Notes under the pieces: model-generated | Databases searched by the model: none | Told to the model about the DNA's origin: nothing | Seen by the model: only the letters and a program-made list of their open reading frames with translations | Assembly: GCF_017220215.1 (NCBI RefSeq) | Contig: NZ_CP071130.1 | Location: forward strand, 1,178,001-1,242,000 | DNA: 64,000 bases | Direction of reading: 5' to 3' | Source of the DNA: Caballeronia sp. M1242 | Lineage (GTDB): Bacteria > Pseudomonadota > Gammaproteobacteria > Burkholderiales > Burkholderiaceae | Made by a program: the position numbers and the translations under genes | Shown: one piece after another, positions 1 to 8,740 of the stretch | How the letters are laid out: every line of letters starts with the position of its first letter | Numbering within the stretch: position 1 is the first letter of the stretch

Positions 1-27
1 GGCGCAGGAGAGAGCGATACGTTTCAT
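1..27 (-). CDS. Start of an exported protein, cut by the window edge
   Basis: Only the first nine codons are inside the window, read on the minus strand from ATG at 25-27: MKRIALSCA. A GGAG sequence lies about 9 nt upstream of the ATG. The short basic start followed by small hydrophobic residues looks like the beginning of a signal peptide. Burkholderia porins often begin this way, but nine residues cannot identify the protein. Confidence 0.45.
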
Positions 28-241
28 GTCGAATGACTCCTGTTGGCGGTTTGCGAATGCGATGGTTGCAGCTTGTTCTGCATGGCCGTCGAGTGATGCA
101 AGCGACGGCTGGTCGCAAGACGTCTGGAGCATGGGACGTGCCACGGTCTGACGATTCGCAAGCTGACAAGCCCGCATCACCGTGACAATCGACATGACAA
201 CGCGGCGCGCGTCACCACGCGCCGCGAATCGCACAACGGGT

Positions 242-1606
242 TCAGTGGCCCACTGGCCCCGTAGCCTTGAGATCGGCATTCACCGCGCGCTGCGGATGAG
301 CGGCCTGTTTGATGAGGAGCGCAACCGCAGAGACGAGCCCCGCGACTGCGATCACCGCGAAGATGCCACCGAAGCTGAAATGCAGGCGCGTGAGTTCGGC
401 AACGAGGAATGATCCGGCAATGCCGCCGAAGCGCCCGATGCCGAGCATCCACGCGACACCCGTGCCGCGCCCCTGCGTCGGATAGAACGCGGCGGCGAGC
501 GCGGGCATCGACGATTGGGCGGTGTTCATCAAGACGCCCGCAAGGAACACTACCAGCACGAGCAAGCCGACGTTGCCCACAGCCTGTCCGATGCAGTAGA
601 CGCTCACCGCCGTCAATGCATAGCATGCTGCAATCACGCGGTTCGCGTTGAACTTGTCCATCAGCACGCCGAGCAGCACCGCGCCGACGCCGCCGAGCGG
701 AAACAGCGCGGAAATCAGCGTCGCGCGTTGCGGGCTCAAGCCGGATTCCTTGAGCAGAATCGGCATCCAGTTGATCGATGCATAGAAGATCACGAGGCCC
801 ATGAAGTACGCGAGCCACAGCATGATGGAGCCGATCACATAAGAACGCGACAACACCACGCTCATGCCGCTCTGACCCTGCACGGCAGGTGCGGCTTCGG
901 TCATGAAGAACGAGCCGGCATTGCGAGCATCGTCCGAAATGCGGGCAAGCGTCGCGCGAATCTTCTCGACGGGCTTGGACTTCGCCACCATGTAGCGCAC
1001 CGATTCCGGCAACGTGATGAGGAGCAGCACGGCAAGCGCGAGCGGCGCGACGCCGCCGAGGAACAGCACGCTGCGCCAGCCGAACTGCGGGATCATCCAC
1101 GCCGCGAGGAAGCCGCCGAATGCAGCGCCCAGCGGAAAGCCGCAGAACATCAGGTTGATGAGCGTGGCGCGACGGTTGTCGGGACAGAACTCGCTCATCA
1201 TCGTGACGGCGTTCGGCATGGCCGCGCCGAGGCCGAGGCCGGTAATGAAGCGCAGCGTCGTCAAATGCTCGAGGCTCGCGGAATACGCCGATGCAAAGCA
1301 GGCGACGCCGAAGATGATCACCGACGACAACAGCATCGCGCGGCGGCCGAGGCGGTCGGACAAGGGCCCCGACAGCAACGCGCCCGCAGCGAGGCCGAAG
1401 AGCGCCGCGCTCAACACGGGCGCGAGCGCCGGCCGGCTGATGTGCCACTCGGTCACCAGCGACGGCGCGATGAAGCCGATCGCGGCCGTATCGAAACCGT
1501 CGAGCAGCACGATGACGAAGCACATGCCGAAGATGAGCCACTGAAACGGCGAAAACCGGTGCTCGTTGATGAACGTCTGCACGTTCACGTTTGGACTTCT
1601 GCTCAC
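242..1606 (-). CDS. MFS transporter of the aromatic acid:H+ symporter family (PcaK-like)
   Basis: A 454-residue polytopic membrane protein predicted to take up an aromatic or other organic acid with protons. The AAHS-family signature DGFDTAAIG is at residues 36-44 in the first membrane segment, and the loop motif GPLSDRLGRR follows helix 2; length is normal for the family. I chose the GTG at 1604-1606 rather than the ATG at 1660: GGAAGGG lies 6 nt before the GTG, and the protein then starts as PcaK proteins do. The longer frame would also run over a repeated operator-like sequence. The substrate cannot be read from the sequence, and no catabolic genes lie beside it within the window. Confidence 0.85.
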   Translation of the reverse strand: MSRSPNVNVQTFINEHRFSPFQWLIFGMCFVIVLLDGFDTAAIGFIAPSLVTEWHISRPALAPVLSAALFGLAAGALLSGPLSDRLGRRAMLLSSVIIFGVACFASAYSASLEHLTTLRFITGLGLGAAMPNAVTMMSEFCPDNRRATLINLMFCGFPLGAAFGGFLAAWMIPQFGWRSVLFLGGVAPLALAVLLLITLPESVRYMVAKSKPVEKIRATLARISDDARNAGSFFMTEAAPAVQGQSGMSVVLSRSYVIGSIMLWLAYFMGLVIFYASINWMPILLKESGLSPQRATLISALFPLGGVGAVLLGVLMDKFNANRVIAACYALTAVSVYCIGQAVGNVGLLVLVVFLAGVLMNTAQSSMPALAAAFYPTQGRGTGVAWMLGIGRFGGIAGSFLVAELTRLHFSFGGIFAVIAVAGLVSAVALLIKQAAHPQRAVNADLKATGPVGH

Positions 1607-1635
1607 TTCATTCCCTTCCGAAAGAGACGATGAAT

Positions 1636-1669
1636 GTTCGCTATGCGAACAGCGATTCACATAGCGAAC
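1636..1669. promoter_or_regulatory. Two IclR-type operator-like boxes upstream of the MFS gene
   Basis: GTTCGCTATGCGAAC at 1636-1650 is a near-perfect palindrome (GTTCGC-N3-GCGAAC). A second, weaker copy, ATTCACATAGCGAAC, is at 1655-1669, 19 bp from the first start to start. Dyads of this form are typical of IclR-family regulators of aromatic-acid genes such as PcaR and PobR. They sit just upstream of the transporter start. No regulator gene is visible within the window. Confidence 0.5.
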
Positions 1670-1856
1670 TATGCGTTTCGCGTGAGAATACGGAATAGCC
1701 CCATGTGCCGCAACGCGGGGTTACCCGGAAATGAAAGGGACGTGGCGGCCGACTCGTCAGACTGAATCGACGTCTGGCGCCGTTGCGAACCATACTGACA
1801 TCACGAGTTGCACTCTACAATCGATCTTCGAACGCGAACATTGCACAGGACATCGC

Positions 1857-2414
1857 ATGAGCAAGATGGAAAGCGCAAGGCTGATCTATGTCATGGGCCC
1901 TTCCGGGGCGGGCAAAGACTCACTGTTGGCGTTCGCGCGTGAACGCGTCGGCGCACGCGTGATGTTCGCGCATCGGTACATCACGCGTGCCATGACTGAC
2001 GGCGAGAACCATATCGCGCTCACGCCCGACGAATTCGCCTCGCGCCTTTCTCACGGCCTCTTCGCGATGCATTGGGAAAGCCTCGGTCTGCGCTATGGCA
2101 TCGGCATCGAACTGGATGCGTGGCTCGCGCGCGGCATCTCCGTCGTCGTCAACGGTTCGCGGCAGCACGCGCCAGAGGCGCTCGTGCGTTACCCCGACGC
2201 ATGCTTCGTGCACATCGATGCCGCGCCTGCCGTGCTGGCCGCACGGCTTGCCAGGCGGGGACGCGAAGACGCGCGACAGATCGAGGCGCGGCTCGCACGC
2301 AGGCCCGCGTTTGAACTCCCGCGTCATGCGCGCGTGGTCCACATCGATAATTCCGGCTTGCTTGCAGAAGCCGGCAGCCAGTTCTTGAGCATCGTCGGTC
2401 ACGCCGGGACATAG
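1857..2414 (+). CDS. phnN: Ribose 1,5-bisphosphate phosphokinase PhnN
   Basis: A 185-residue cytoplasmic kinase that phosphorylates ribose 1,5-bisphosphate to PRPP, a late step of C-P lyase phosphonate use. The P-loop GPSGAGKDS is at residues 14-22. HRYITRAM and the segment GLRYGIGIELDAWLARG follow the guanylate-kinase-like fold of PhnN. The frame is open from 1731, but AGGA precedes the ATG at 1857 and the P-loop then falls at the usual distance from the N-terminus. No other phn genes are adjacent, so its role here may be PRPP supply. A PhnZ-like HD protein lies far away at 45.3 kb. Confidence 0.82.
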   Translation: MSKMESARLIYVMGPSGAGKDSLLAFARERVGARVMFAHRYITRAMTDGENHIALTPDEFASRLSHGLFAMHWESLGLRYGIGIELDAWLARGISVVVNGSRQHAPEALVRYPDACFVHIDAAPAVLAARLARRGREDARQIEARLARRPAFELPRHARVVHIDNSGLLAEAGSQFLSIVGHAGT

Positions 2415-2542
2415 CGCGCCACGCTCAAATAACGCGTTCTCTGATCCAGCCCGACAATAGTCACGCACGAAGGCGTCAAAATGCATACATGACCGCCGAG
2501 GCGACGCCTGCGCGCTTTTACATGCGCCGATAAAATGACCGC

Positions 2543-3289
2543 ATGTCCAAGTCCCAAGAGAACTCGCGGCGGCACGAGCCCGACTTGCCGCTTCATACCC
2601 CCAGCACTGCCTCGCTCGCTCTGGCTGCGGCTATCGCAATGGTCGCGTGGCTTGCCATCGCGGCGCAAACGGACCTGACCATCGCACGCTCGCTCGATCG
2701 CGGCCTGACCGTCATGGACGGTATCGCGCGGATGAGCAGCTACCTCACGAATCTGACGGTATTGCTCACGGCCATCTGCTTCACGTGTGTCGCCACGCGC
2801 GCTCAGGCGCCGCTTGCGCGCTTCTTTCGTCAGCCGACGGTCGTGACGGCAGTCGTCGTGTATATGGTCTTCGTCGGCATCGCGTATAACACACTGCTGC
2901 GCTTCTTATGGACGCCATCGGGCTATCGCGCGTTCGTCAATGAATCGCTGCACACGGTGGTGCCCGCGCTTTCCGCGTTGTACTGGCTCTTGTTCGTGCC
3001 GCGCTTTCATCTTTCCTGGCGGCGATGCGCGCTCTGGCTCGTCTATCCGCTGGGCTATCTCTTCGTGACGCTATGGCGCGGAAGCGAGTCGGAGTTTTAC
3101 CCGTACTGGTTCATCGACGTGTCCGAGTTGGGTTACGAGCGCGTGTTTCTCAACGCCGCGATGCTAGTCGTGGTCTTTCTCGTGCTGATGAGCGTCTTTC
3201 TCGTTATCAATCACCGGCGCGACGATCTGCGCGTGCCCGATCCGGAAGTCGACTCCGACGACGTATCGGACTCGGGCGCGCCGCATTGA
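2543..3289 (+). CDS. Pr6Pr-like integral membrane protein
   Basis: A 248-residue protein with about six hydrophobic segments spread over residues 22-225 and a polar, acidic C-terminal tail. The pattern SSYLTNLTVLLTAI in the second segment, and the YPYWFIDV loop before the last segment, resemble the bacterial Pr6Pr (FAR-17a/AIG1-like) membrane family. Its biochemical role is unknown. It stands alone between phnN and the convergent xox operon. Confidence 0.6.
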   Translation: MSKSQENSRRHEPDLPLHTPSTASLALAAAIAMVAWLAIAAQTDLTIARSLDRGLTVMDGIARMSSYLTNLTVLLTAICFTCVATRAQAPLARFFRQPTVVTAVVVYMVFVGIAYNTLLRFLWTPSGYRAFVNESLHTVVPALSALYWLLFVPRFHLSWRRCALWLVYPLGYLFVTLWRGSESEFYPYWFIDVSELGYERVFLNAAMLVVVFLVLMSVFLVINHRRDDLRVPDPEVDSDDVSDSGAPH

Positions 3290-3296
3290 ACGACGC

Positions 3297-3605
3297 TTAG
3301 GCGTCCTTGGTATCGAACATCAGCAACTCGACGCCCGCCTGAGCAAAGTTGGACAAATCGCCGGCGGTTGCCCGGCCTTCCGGCGATTCGAGCGCGGACC
3401 GGATCGCATCGAGCGAATCGAATTCGAGCACGGCGACGAGGTGATACGGCGATTCGCCTTGCGCCACCGTGACTGGTCCCGTGCTCAACTCATAACGCGT
3501 GAGGCCCGGTAGCTTTTTGGCGAGCGGAACATGCGTTGATGTGTAATGGGCATCGAATGCCTGTTTGTCCGACGGCGTTTTATACAGCGCGACCAGCTTG
3601 GCCAT
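3297..3605 (-). CDS. EthD-family small protein
   Basis: A 102-residue protein with the ferredoxin-like dimeric alpha/beta fold of the EthD family: MAKLVALYK start, FDAHYTSTHVPLAKKLPGL in the first half, and YHLVAVLEFDSLDAI later. EthD proteins often accompany oxidative catabolic enzymes, usually without a proven reaction. It is the last gene of the xox operon, 39 nt after the metallo-beta-lactamase-fold gene, so co-transcription is likely. A link to methanol oxidation is inferred only from position. Confidence 0.78.
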   Translation of the reverse strand: MAKLVALYKTPSDKQAFDAHYTSTHVPLAKKLPGLTRYELSTGPVTVAQGESPYHLVAVLEFDSLDAIRSALESPEGRATAGDLSNFAQAGVELLMFDTKDA

Positions 3606-3644
3606 GTCGTGTCTCCTTGGTGTGGGCCTGCTTGAAAGAACGGG

Positions 3645-4586
3645 CTACTGCTTTTCCAACTGAAGATAGATGCGTTGCACGTTCTGCGGCTGCGCGGTGG
3701 TGTACAGCTTATAGCCGCTGAACGTGGGCAACTGCACTGCGTGCATTGCCTGCGTGAGACTCATGCCGCTCTTATAGGCTTGCTTCACGGATGCATCGAG
3801 CTCGCGCAAATACAAGCCGGTCTGCAAGATCGCGTCGCCGCGCAAAGGCGGACCGAACGCGGGCACGACGGTGTTCAGATCGAGCGCACGCAGGTTTTCG
3901 AGCGCAGCGAGCCAGCCCGGTATCTGCTCGTTGCGCAGCTCGGGAATTCGGCCATTCGATACCAGACTGCCCGCGAAGAGGACACCGGTTTCGGTATCGA
4001 GCACGGCCAGATCGCCGGGTGTGCTCGCGGGGCCGAAATGCAGCAATTGCAGTTTGCGTCCGCCGTTCTCTATCTCAGTGGTCCCGTCGATGGTGCGGTC
4101 AGGCACGGTCACGCGCGAGCCCGCCATCTCATCTTCGCCGAGTGTCTTGCGCAGATTCGCAAGACAGATGGAGCAGCGATCATGGATAAGTTGCGCCGCG
4201 CGAACATGCGCGAGTATCGGCACGTTCCGGTCGCGAAAGGCAGCGGCGCCGAAGACGAATTCCGGCGCTTGATGCGTGATGATGACGAGCGTCACCGGCA
4301 AAGGCGTCACCTTGCGGATGGCTTCGATCATCGCGCGGCCATAGCGATAGGACGGCCCCGTGTCGATCACCGTCACGCCGCTCTTCCCGACGATAAAGCC
4401 GTTATTCGCGACGATGCCATGATTCTCCGGCGCCACCGCGTCCCCCGTTCCGATGAACGCGTACACGCCCGGCGCAATGCGCGTTGGCGCAGGCATGCCG
4501 GCGAGCGCGGCCATCGCCGGTCCAGCCCACGCACCGCATGCAATCAAAAGCGCGGCGATGACTAGCTTCGCGCAGCGCAGCGTCAT
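3645..4586 (-). CDS. Quinoprotein-relay metallo-beta-lactamase-fold protein 1, zinc ligands lost
   Basis: A 313-residue exported protein with a signal peptide of about 26 residues. It matches in layout the 'quinoprotein relay system zinc metallohydrolase 1' family found beside PQQ alcohol dehydrogenases. The fold is recognisable (GFIVGKSGVTVIDTGPS, then THQAPEFVFGAAAF), but the ligands are gone. HxHxDH is reduced to H105-Q-A-P-E-F, the later His is Ser188, the bridging Asp is Ser207, and the last GHG is AFG at 243-245. The paralogue at 5467-6498 keeps all of these. A C138xxC141 pair is present. The gene overlaps the SoxYZ-like carrier gene by ATGA. It may be a binding or scaffold protein; whether the loss is family-wide I cannot tell. 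Confidence 0.78.
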   Translation of the reverse strand: MTLRCAKLVIAALLIACGAWAGPAMAALAGMPAPTRIAPGVYAFIGTGDAVAPENHGIVANNGFIVGKSGVTVIDTGPSYRYGRAMIEAIRKVTPLPVTLVIITHQAPEFVFGAAAFRDRNVPILAHVRAAQLIHDRCSICLANLRKTLGEDEMAGSRVTVPDRTIDGTTEIENGGRKLQLLHFGPASTPGDLAVLDTETGVLFAGSLVSNGRIPELRNEQIPGWLAALENLRALDLNTVVPAFGPPLRGDAILQTGLYLRELDASVKQAYKSGMSLTQAMHAVQLPTFSGYKLYTTAQPQNVQRIYLQLEKQ

Positions 4587-5446
4587 TTCATTGCCGACGC
4601 TTGCCCGGCCGCTTGCGTCTGAATAGCGATCGCGCCTTCGAACTGCTTGTTCTTGGTGTCCTCTATATGCGCTTTCAACTTCCCACTCCCGGTCGGCAGA
4701 AAGTAGAAGCGAAAATTCGGGTTCTCGCTGATCGAGAAGTTGACGTTCGCGGTCATCACCGGTTTATCCGCATACGTGACGGCGACCTTTCGAATGAAAT
4801 AGGCCGTCGCATAGTTGCGCGTGATCTGGTTCATCGCCATGCCCGTGCGATTCGGGTGCCGCACCATCACTTGCGCGAGTTGCGGCTTGCCGGCGACCGC
4901 CGCGCCCTCCGATTGCAATCGAACCGTGCCTGCCGCGCGTTCGGCTGCATCGTCGTCCTTGTCGGCGGGTGCTGAACAACCGCCCGATGCCTTCACGAAG
5001 CGCACCGCGCTATACAGGTGCCCGTCGTTGGTTTCGGCGATGGCGCGCATGAACGTATAGTCCTCCACGCGCACACGCGTTTCGACGCTCGCCAGTCCAG
5101 ACTCGGGCGTGAATTCGAAATAGCCCGCGTATGGCTCGGGATTCTCGTCGATGAAAAGGTAGATCTTCTTGATGTAGTGCGCGGGACTCTGAGCGAACTG
5201 TGCGTTGATCGCGATAGGAACGACTGCGGCATCTGCCGCGCGTGCAGGAGCGTCGAGCGTGATGACGGCTTCGCCATGCGTATCGACCGTTTGTCCCTTG
5301 AACGCGCCTTCCTTGAAATCGAGCCAGCGAGCGACCTTGTTCGGGTCGTCGTCCGGCTGTGCCGCTTGCGCGAGCGATGCCATCAACGCAAGCAGCGCGA
5401 ACAGTGCGCCGCGCGCGCGCATAGAGCCAGGCGTATCGGTCATCAT
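4583..5446 (-). CDS. Quinoprotein dehydrogenase-associated SoxYZ-like carrier
   Basis: A 287-residue exported protein: signal peptide to about residue 29, an N-terminal SoxY-like domain ending in SGGCSAP with Cys157, then a SoxZ-like domain from about residue 190. In the Sox system SoxY carries the substrate on a Cys in a GGCGG tail; here that Cys sits at the domain junction. Proteins of this type occur with PQQ dehydrogenases and two metallohydrolases as the proposed quinoprotein relay system; the chemistry is unproven. Of two adjacent ATGs I take 5444-5446, preceded by GGAGG at 5 nt. The next gene overlaps by ATGA and the upstream gene ends 20 nt away. Confidence 0.82.
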   Translation of the reverse strand: MMTDTPGSMRARGALFALLALMASLAQAAQPDDDPNKVARWLDFKEGAFKGQTVDTHGEAVITLDAPARAADAAVVPIAINAQFAQSPAHYIKKIYLFIDENPEPYAGYFEFTPESGLASVETRVRVEDYTFMRAIAETNDGHLYSAVRFVKASGGCSAPADKDDDAAERAAGTVRLQSEGAAVAGKPQLAQVMVRHPNRTGMAMNQITRNYATAYFIRKVAVTYADKPVMTANVNFSISENPNFRFYFLPTGSGKLKAHIEDTKNKQFEGAIAIQTQAAGQASAMK

Positions 5447-5466
5447 GATGCCCTCCATGCTGCCTG

Positions 5467-6498
5467 TTACTGCTCCCATTCGAGTTCCGCATAAGCCGCC
5501 GTCACATTGCGACGATGGTAAATCTCGTAGAGCAGCCACTTCTCGCGCTGATCGAGGCCAACGGTGTCTACGGCTTGTTGAATCGTCGCGCCGCGCTTGA
5601 TGGCCTCGCGCACGTCACGCGCGAGTTCCGCAAGGTACTGCGCTTCTGCTTCCAGTGACTGCTGCCACGGCGGATCGAGCGGACCATGTCCCGGCACGAC
5701 ATGTCGCGGATTCATCTGCTTAATACGCGCGATGTCTTCCAGCCAGCCGACGACACTTCCATCCACCACCGGAATGCAGCGCACGAAGAGCAGGTCCCCG
5801 GTCCATAATGTGCCGCTCTTCTCATCGTATACCGTCAAGTCGTTGTTGGTATGCGCTGTTTGCCATGTCCGCAGCGTCAATGGACGGTCGCCGAGATCGA
5901 GCGTTGCGCTGCCATCCACCGTTTGCGTCGGCCCGATAATCTCACTACCTTCGGCGATGTCTCCGAGCTCCCGGTTCAGCGCGCGAAGATAATTCTCCGC
6001 GCGCGACGCCTCCGCTTGCGCGAGCTTCACGCTTCCGACGAATTGCGGATGATCGTCCACGAATGCCGCATTGCCGAAGATATGGTCCGGGTGCATGTGC
6101 GTGTTGATGACATAGCAGACCGGCAGCGGCGTGATCTTTCGTACCGCCTGCCTCAGCGCGCGTCCCTCTGCGAGCGTGCCGCCCGTGTCGATCACCGCCA
6201 CGCAGCGCGTACCGACGATGAAGCCCACGTTCGCGATATCGCCTCTGTTCGCGCGTGTCGCAATGTCATCGTGAGCGCGATGCGCGTATTCTCCGGGCGC
6301 GATCTGCTGCATGGAGAGCGGCGGTTCCGCGCGCGTCGGTCCGCTAAGAAGCGCAAATAGCGTCAACGCAGGCCATGCCAATGACAGCGCCTTGATGCGT
6401 GATCGCGCCGAAATCGCACACATCTGCGGGATGAATGCTTCGCGTCCCGGCGCACGCGTAGTCGAGCGGACGAGATTCACGCGCACCTTGTCGCTCAT
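5467..6498 (-). CDS. Quinoprotein-relay zinc metallohydrolase 2
   Basis: A 343-residue metallo-beta-lactamase-fold protein with a complete zinc site: H134-M-H136-P-D138-H139, His216, Asp235 in WTGDLL and His271 in VPGHG. Family members of this type (quinoprotein relay system zinc metallohydrolase 2) are periplasmic and co-occur with SoxYZ-like carriers and PQQ dehydrogenases. The hydrophobic signal segment is at residues 36-56, so the real start may be Met26. I keep the ATG at 6498 because AAGG precedes it and it leaves only a 6-nt gap after the previous gene. The substrate is unknown. Confidence 0.82.
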   Translation of the reverse strand: MSDKVRVNLVRSTTRAPGREAFIPQMCAISARSRIKALSLAWPALTLFALLSGPTRAEPPLSMQQIAPGEYAHRAHDDIATRANRGDIANVGFIVGTRCVAVIDTGGTLAEGRALRQAVRKITPLPVCYVINTHMHPDHIFGNAAFVDDHPQFVGSVKLAQAEASRAENYLRALNRELGDIAEGSEIIGPTQTVDGSATLDLGDRPLTLRTWQTAHTNNDLTVYDEKSGTLWTGDLLFVRCIPVVDGSVVGWLEDIARIKQMNPRHVVPGHGPLDPPWQQSLEAEAQYLAELARDVREAIKRGATIQQAVDTVGLDQREKWLLYEIYHRRNVTAAYAELEWEQ

Positions 6499-6504
6499 GC
6501 GGCC

Positions 6505-7272
6505 TTATCGGCTCGCACGCGGCACATTCCCCGCCTTCACAGGCGCGCCCGCGGGCGGCGACAGATTCTTGAGCGCCCCTTGATAAGTGATCGTTTCCCT
6601 TTGCAGCGGATGGGCGAAGTCGTTGCCCGCGCCCGGCACTTCGGTGCGAATCATGAGAAGGCCGCCGGGCACATCGTCCGCGATCACGAACGTATAACGC
6701 TTGCCCGTGTACTGTGAGAAACGTTCGGCATTGGGATCGTTCAAGTAAGGCTGAATCACGACCTGATGCGCCGTCACATGCTTGCCGCCTCCGATTCCGA
6801 GCGCATCGCTCGATACGGGCGTAATCGCCGGAGCGGCTGCCAATGCGAGACGAACGCGCTGCTGAAAATAGCGCCGCTGTCCGCCCGTCAGTTGCTCCAT
6901 CTCGGCAATGTCGTGTTCCAGAAAATAGATGATGACCGGATTGCAAGGGAGACCGCCGGGTACATTCACAGGACCGGTGCGGTCTGTCACGCGCGCATCG
7001 TTCTTGCTGTTGCCGGGACTCACGACGAGCACGCGCACCGTATCGCTGACTTTCGCGGGCGGACCGGAATAGTCCACGGAGTAATCCAGTTCCGTCTGCG
7101 GCTCGACGCCGCTCATATGCGGCTGCAGGAACACCAGGCGTTCGGCGGGCGCAATGTCCGCCCCCGGCGCCGAAGCAACCGGCGGTGCTGCGGCCAACGC
7201 GCTATGCCCTTGCGTCAGGCCCAGCGCGCACGCGATCATCACCGCGCAAAGAGTGACGGCAGGCGTTCTCAT
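6505..7272 (-). CDS. Exported protein of unknown function in the xox operon
   Basis: A 255-residue protein with a clear signal peptide (residues 1 to about 28, ending ALAAAPP). The rest is soluble and has no motif I recognise. A central segment around CNPVIIYFLEHDIAEMEQLTGGQ and a following region rich in beta-strand residues suggest a compact domain. Its ATG overlaps the stop of xoxJ (ATGA) and the next gene starts 6 nt after its own stop, so it is translationally embedded in the xox operon. A periplasmic role in methanol oxidation or relay is an inference from that position. Confidence 0.75.
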   Translation of the reverse strand: MRTPAVTLCAVMIACALGLTQGHSALAAAPPVASAPGADIAPAERLVFLQPHMSGVEPQTELDYSVDYSGPPAKVSDTVRVLVVSPGNSKNDARVTDRTGPVNVPGGLPCNPVIIYFLEHDIAEMEQLTGGQRRYFQQRVRLALAAAPAITPVSSDALGIGGGKHVTAHQVVIQPYLNDPNAERFSQYTGKRYTFVIADDVPGGLLMIRTEVPGAGNDFAHPLQRETITYQGALKNLSPPAGAPVKAGNVPRASR

Positions 7273-8189
7273 TGTGCTTGCGCGGGTTGCATCGGCTGGA
7301 GAGGCAGCAGCGGCACTTGATAGCTCGTCAATATCTGGTCGATCTTCGGCTGATTCGACGCAATCCAGTTATCGACCTTGTCGCGCCATGCTTTCTCTCC
7401 GTACCGCACGCCCATCGAGATTTCGAAGTCGAAGCGAATGCCGGGCTGCGGCGGGAACGCAACGAGCCTTACTTTGTTATCCGAACGATTGACAAAATAT
7501 CCGGCGATCGGTCCCCAGACGAACGCAGCATCGACGTTGCCTTGCGACAGGTCATGCTCGATCATCTCGCCGGGAAACGCCTCGGGATCGCCGCTCTGCC
7601 CTTGATACGACACCGCCTGCTCGATAAGGTTATTTCTGAGCAGCCAGTCCACGGCCGGGCTTTTAACGAAGATGCCGAGCTTCATTTTCCTGAGTTGATC
7701 CGGCGGCAGACTCATGAGGTCAGCGGGCGTCTTGATGTTCGCGTACTCCGGGCGATTCGGAAAGACCATCGCGTAGGTAGAATGCAGATACGGCCGCGTC
7801 GTCGCAGTCAGTTCATAGCCCTTGGGTACGCCGATGATGAGATCGCACTTGTATTGCTCGGTATTCGGCACCTTGTCGCGCAGCGTATTCCTCACGAAAC
7901 CCATGCGCTGCGGATAGAACGTGTATTCGAGCTTATAGCCGAAATCACTCGCCATCTGGCTCGCGATTTTGTTTTCGAAGCCTTCGCCTTTCTGGTTCGA
8001 GAGCGGCATGTTGTTCGGATCGGCGCATACGCGCAACACGCCGTCCGCGCCGTCGTTGTTCGGCAGGTTCGGCGGCGGACCGCCTGCGCCCTGCGCGAAC
8101 GCGGCGTCGGCCGAAAGCAGAGCAAGCGCTGAAAGCAATGCGGCCATGCGACCGAATCGCACCGTACAACTGGCCTTACGTTGAAACAT
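7269..8189 (-). CDS. xoxJ: XoxJ, periplasmic binding-protein-like partner of XoxF
   Basis: A 306-residue exported protein of the MoxJ/XoxJ family, which looks like an amino-acid-type solute-binding protein but is found only with quinoprotein dehydrogenases. The signal peptide ends near residue 33 (DAAFAQ). LRVCADPNNMPLSNQKGEGFENKIA is the family's typical first motif (residues split here by a normal loop), followed by RMGFVRNTL and DLIIGVPKGYE. XoxJ homologues are thought to help activate XoxF. The chosen ATG at 8187-8189 has GGAGG 5 nt upstream; the frame itself is open to 8216. It overlaps the next gene by ATGA. Confidence 0.88.
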   Translation of the reverse strand: MFQRKASCTVRFGRMAALLSALALLSADAAFAQGAGGPPPNLPNNDGADGVLRVCADPNNMPLSNQKGEGFENKIASQMASDFGYKLEYTFYPQRMGFVRNTLRDKVPNTEQYKCDLIIGVPKGYELTATTRPYLHSTYAMVFPNRPEYANIKTPADLMSLPPDQLRKMKLGIFVKSPAVDWLLRNNLIEQAVSYQGQSGDPEAFPGEMIEHDLSQGNVDAAFVWGPIAGYFVNRSDNKVRLVAFPPQPGIRFDFEISMGVRYGEKAWRDKVDNWIASNQPKIDQILTSYQVPLLPLQPMQPAQAQ

Positions 8190-8237
8190 GAAGCCTCCGG
8201 GAGTAGAAGCGGTCATCGTGCGCCGCTCGCGATGCCT

Positions 8238-8651
8238 TCACTTGGCATCGATTGCTTGCAGGTCGCCCGGATTGATCTTGCCGTCGGACCGTCCCTTCAA
8301 ATAGGTGTAGAGATTCTCCCAATTCTTCTGCATCATCTGGCTCGCGCTGAAGTCGGGCATGCCCTTGTCGACACGTCCGCCGAAGACCGTGCGATGAAAT
8401 TCGTTCTTGTCGAGCGTCTTGAAAGCGTCGACCAGCGAGGGACCGACGAGACCTTCCTGCTTCGCCCCGTGACAGCGTTCGCACGCGAGCGCGCGCCAGG
8501 TACGCCATCCTTGCAGCGTATCGTTGTCGACCTTGTTGCCATCGACGACCTGATACGCCACCGGCTTCATCTCCCCTGAAGAGGTCTGAGCGAAAGGCGC
8601 GGATGACGCAACGAGCGCTATCGACAACACCAGGATGGTTCGGCCTATCAT
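8238..8651 (-). CDS. xoxG: XoxG, cytochrome c electron acceptor of XoxF
   Basis: A 137-residue periplasmic c-type cytochrome with a signal peptide (residues 1-22) and one haem site, C57-E-R-C60-H61. Met98 in GMPDF is the probable axial ligand. XoxG-type cytochromes take electrons from lanthanide methanol dehydrogenases. The gene follows xoxF after 89 nt and precedes xoxJ, the usual xoxFGJ order (here F-G-J). I chose ATG 8649-8651 because GGAGA precedes it and the signal peptide then starts correctly; the frame is open to 8711. Confidence 0.88.
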   Translation of the reverse strand: MIGRTILVLSIALVASSAPFAQTSSGEMKPVAYQVVDGNKVDNDTLQGWRTWRALACERCHGAKQEGLVGPSLVDAFKTLDKNEFHRTVFGGRVDKGMPDFSASQMMQKNWENLYTYLKGRSDGKINPGDLQAIDAK

Positions 8652-8740
8652 TCGCGTGTCTCCTTCAATATGTTTTTTATGCAAGGCTCTGCTATGCGCG
8701 GCGGCACGCATGCCGCCGCGCGATCCTGCTCACGCCTGTA

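Noticed and set aside
515..1633. 372-residue open frame antisense to the MFS transporter
   Set aside because: Composition (Arg/His/Glu-rich, no hydrophobic core) is that of a shadow frame in high-GC DNA.
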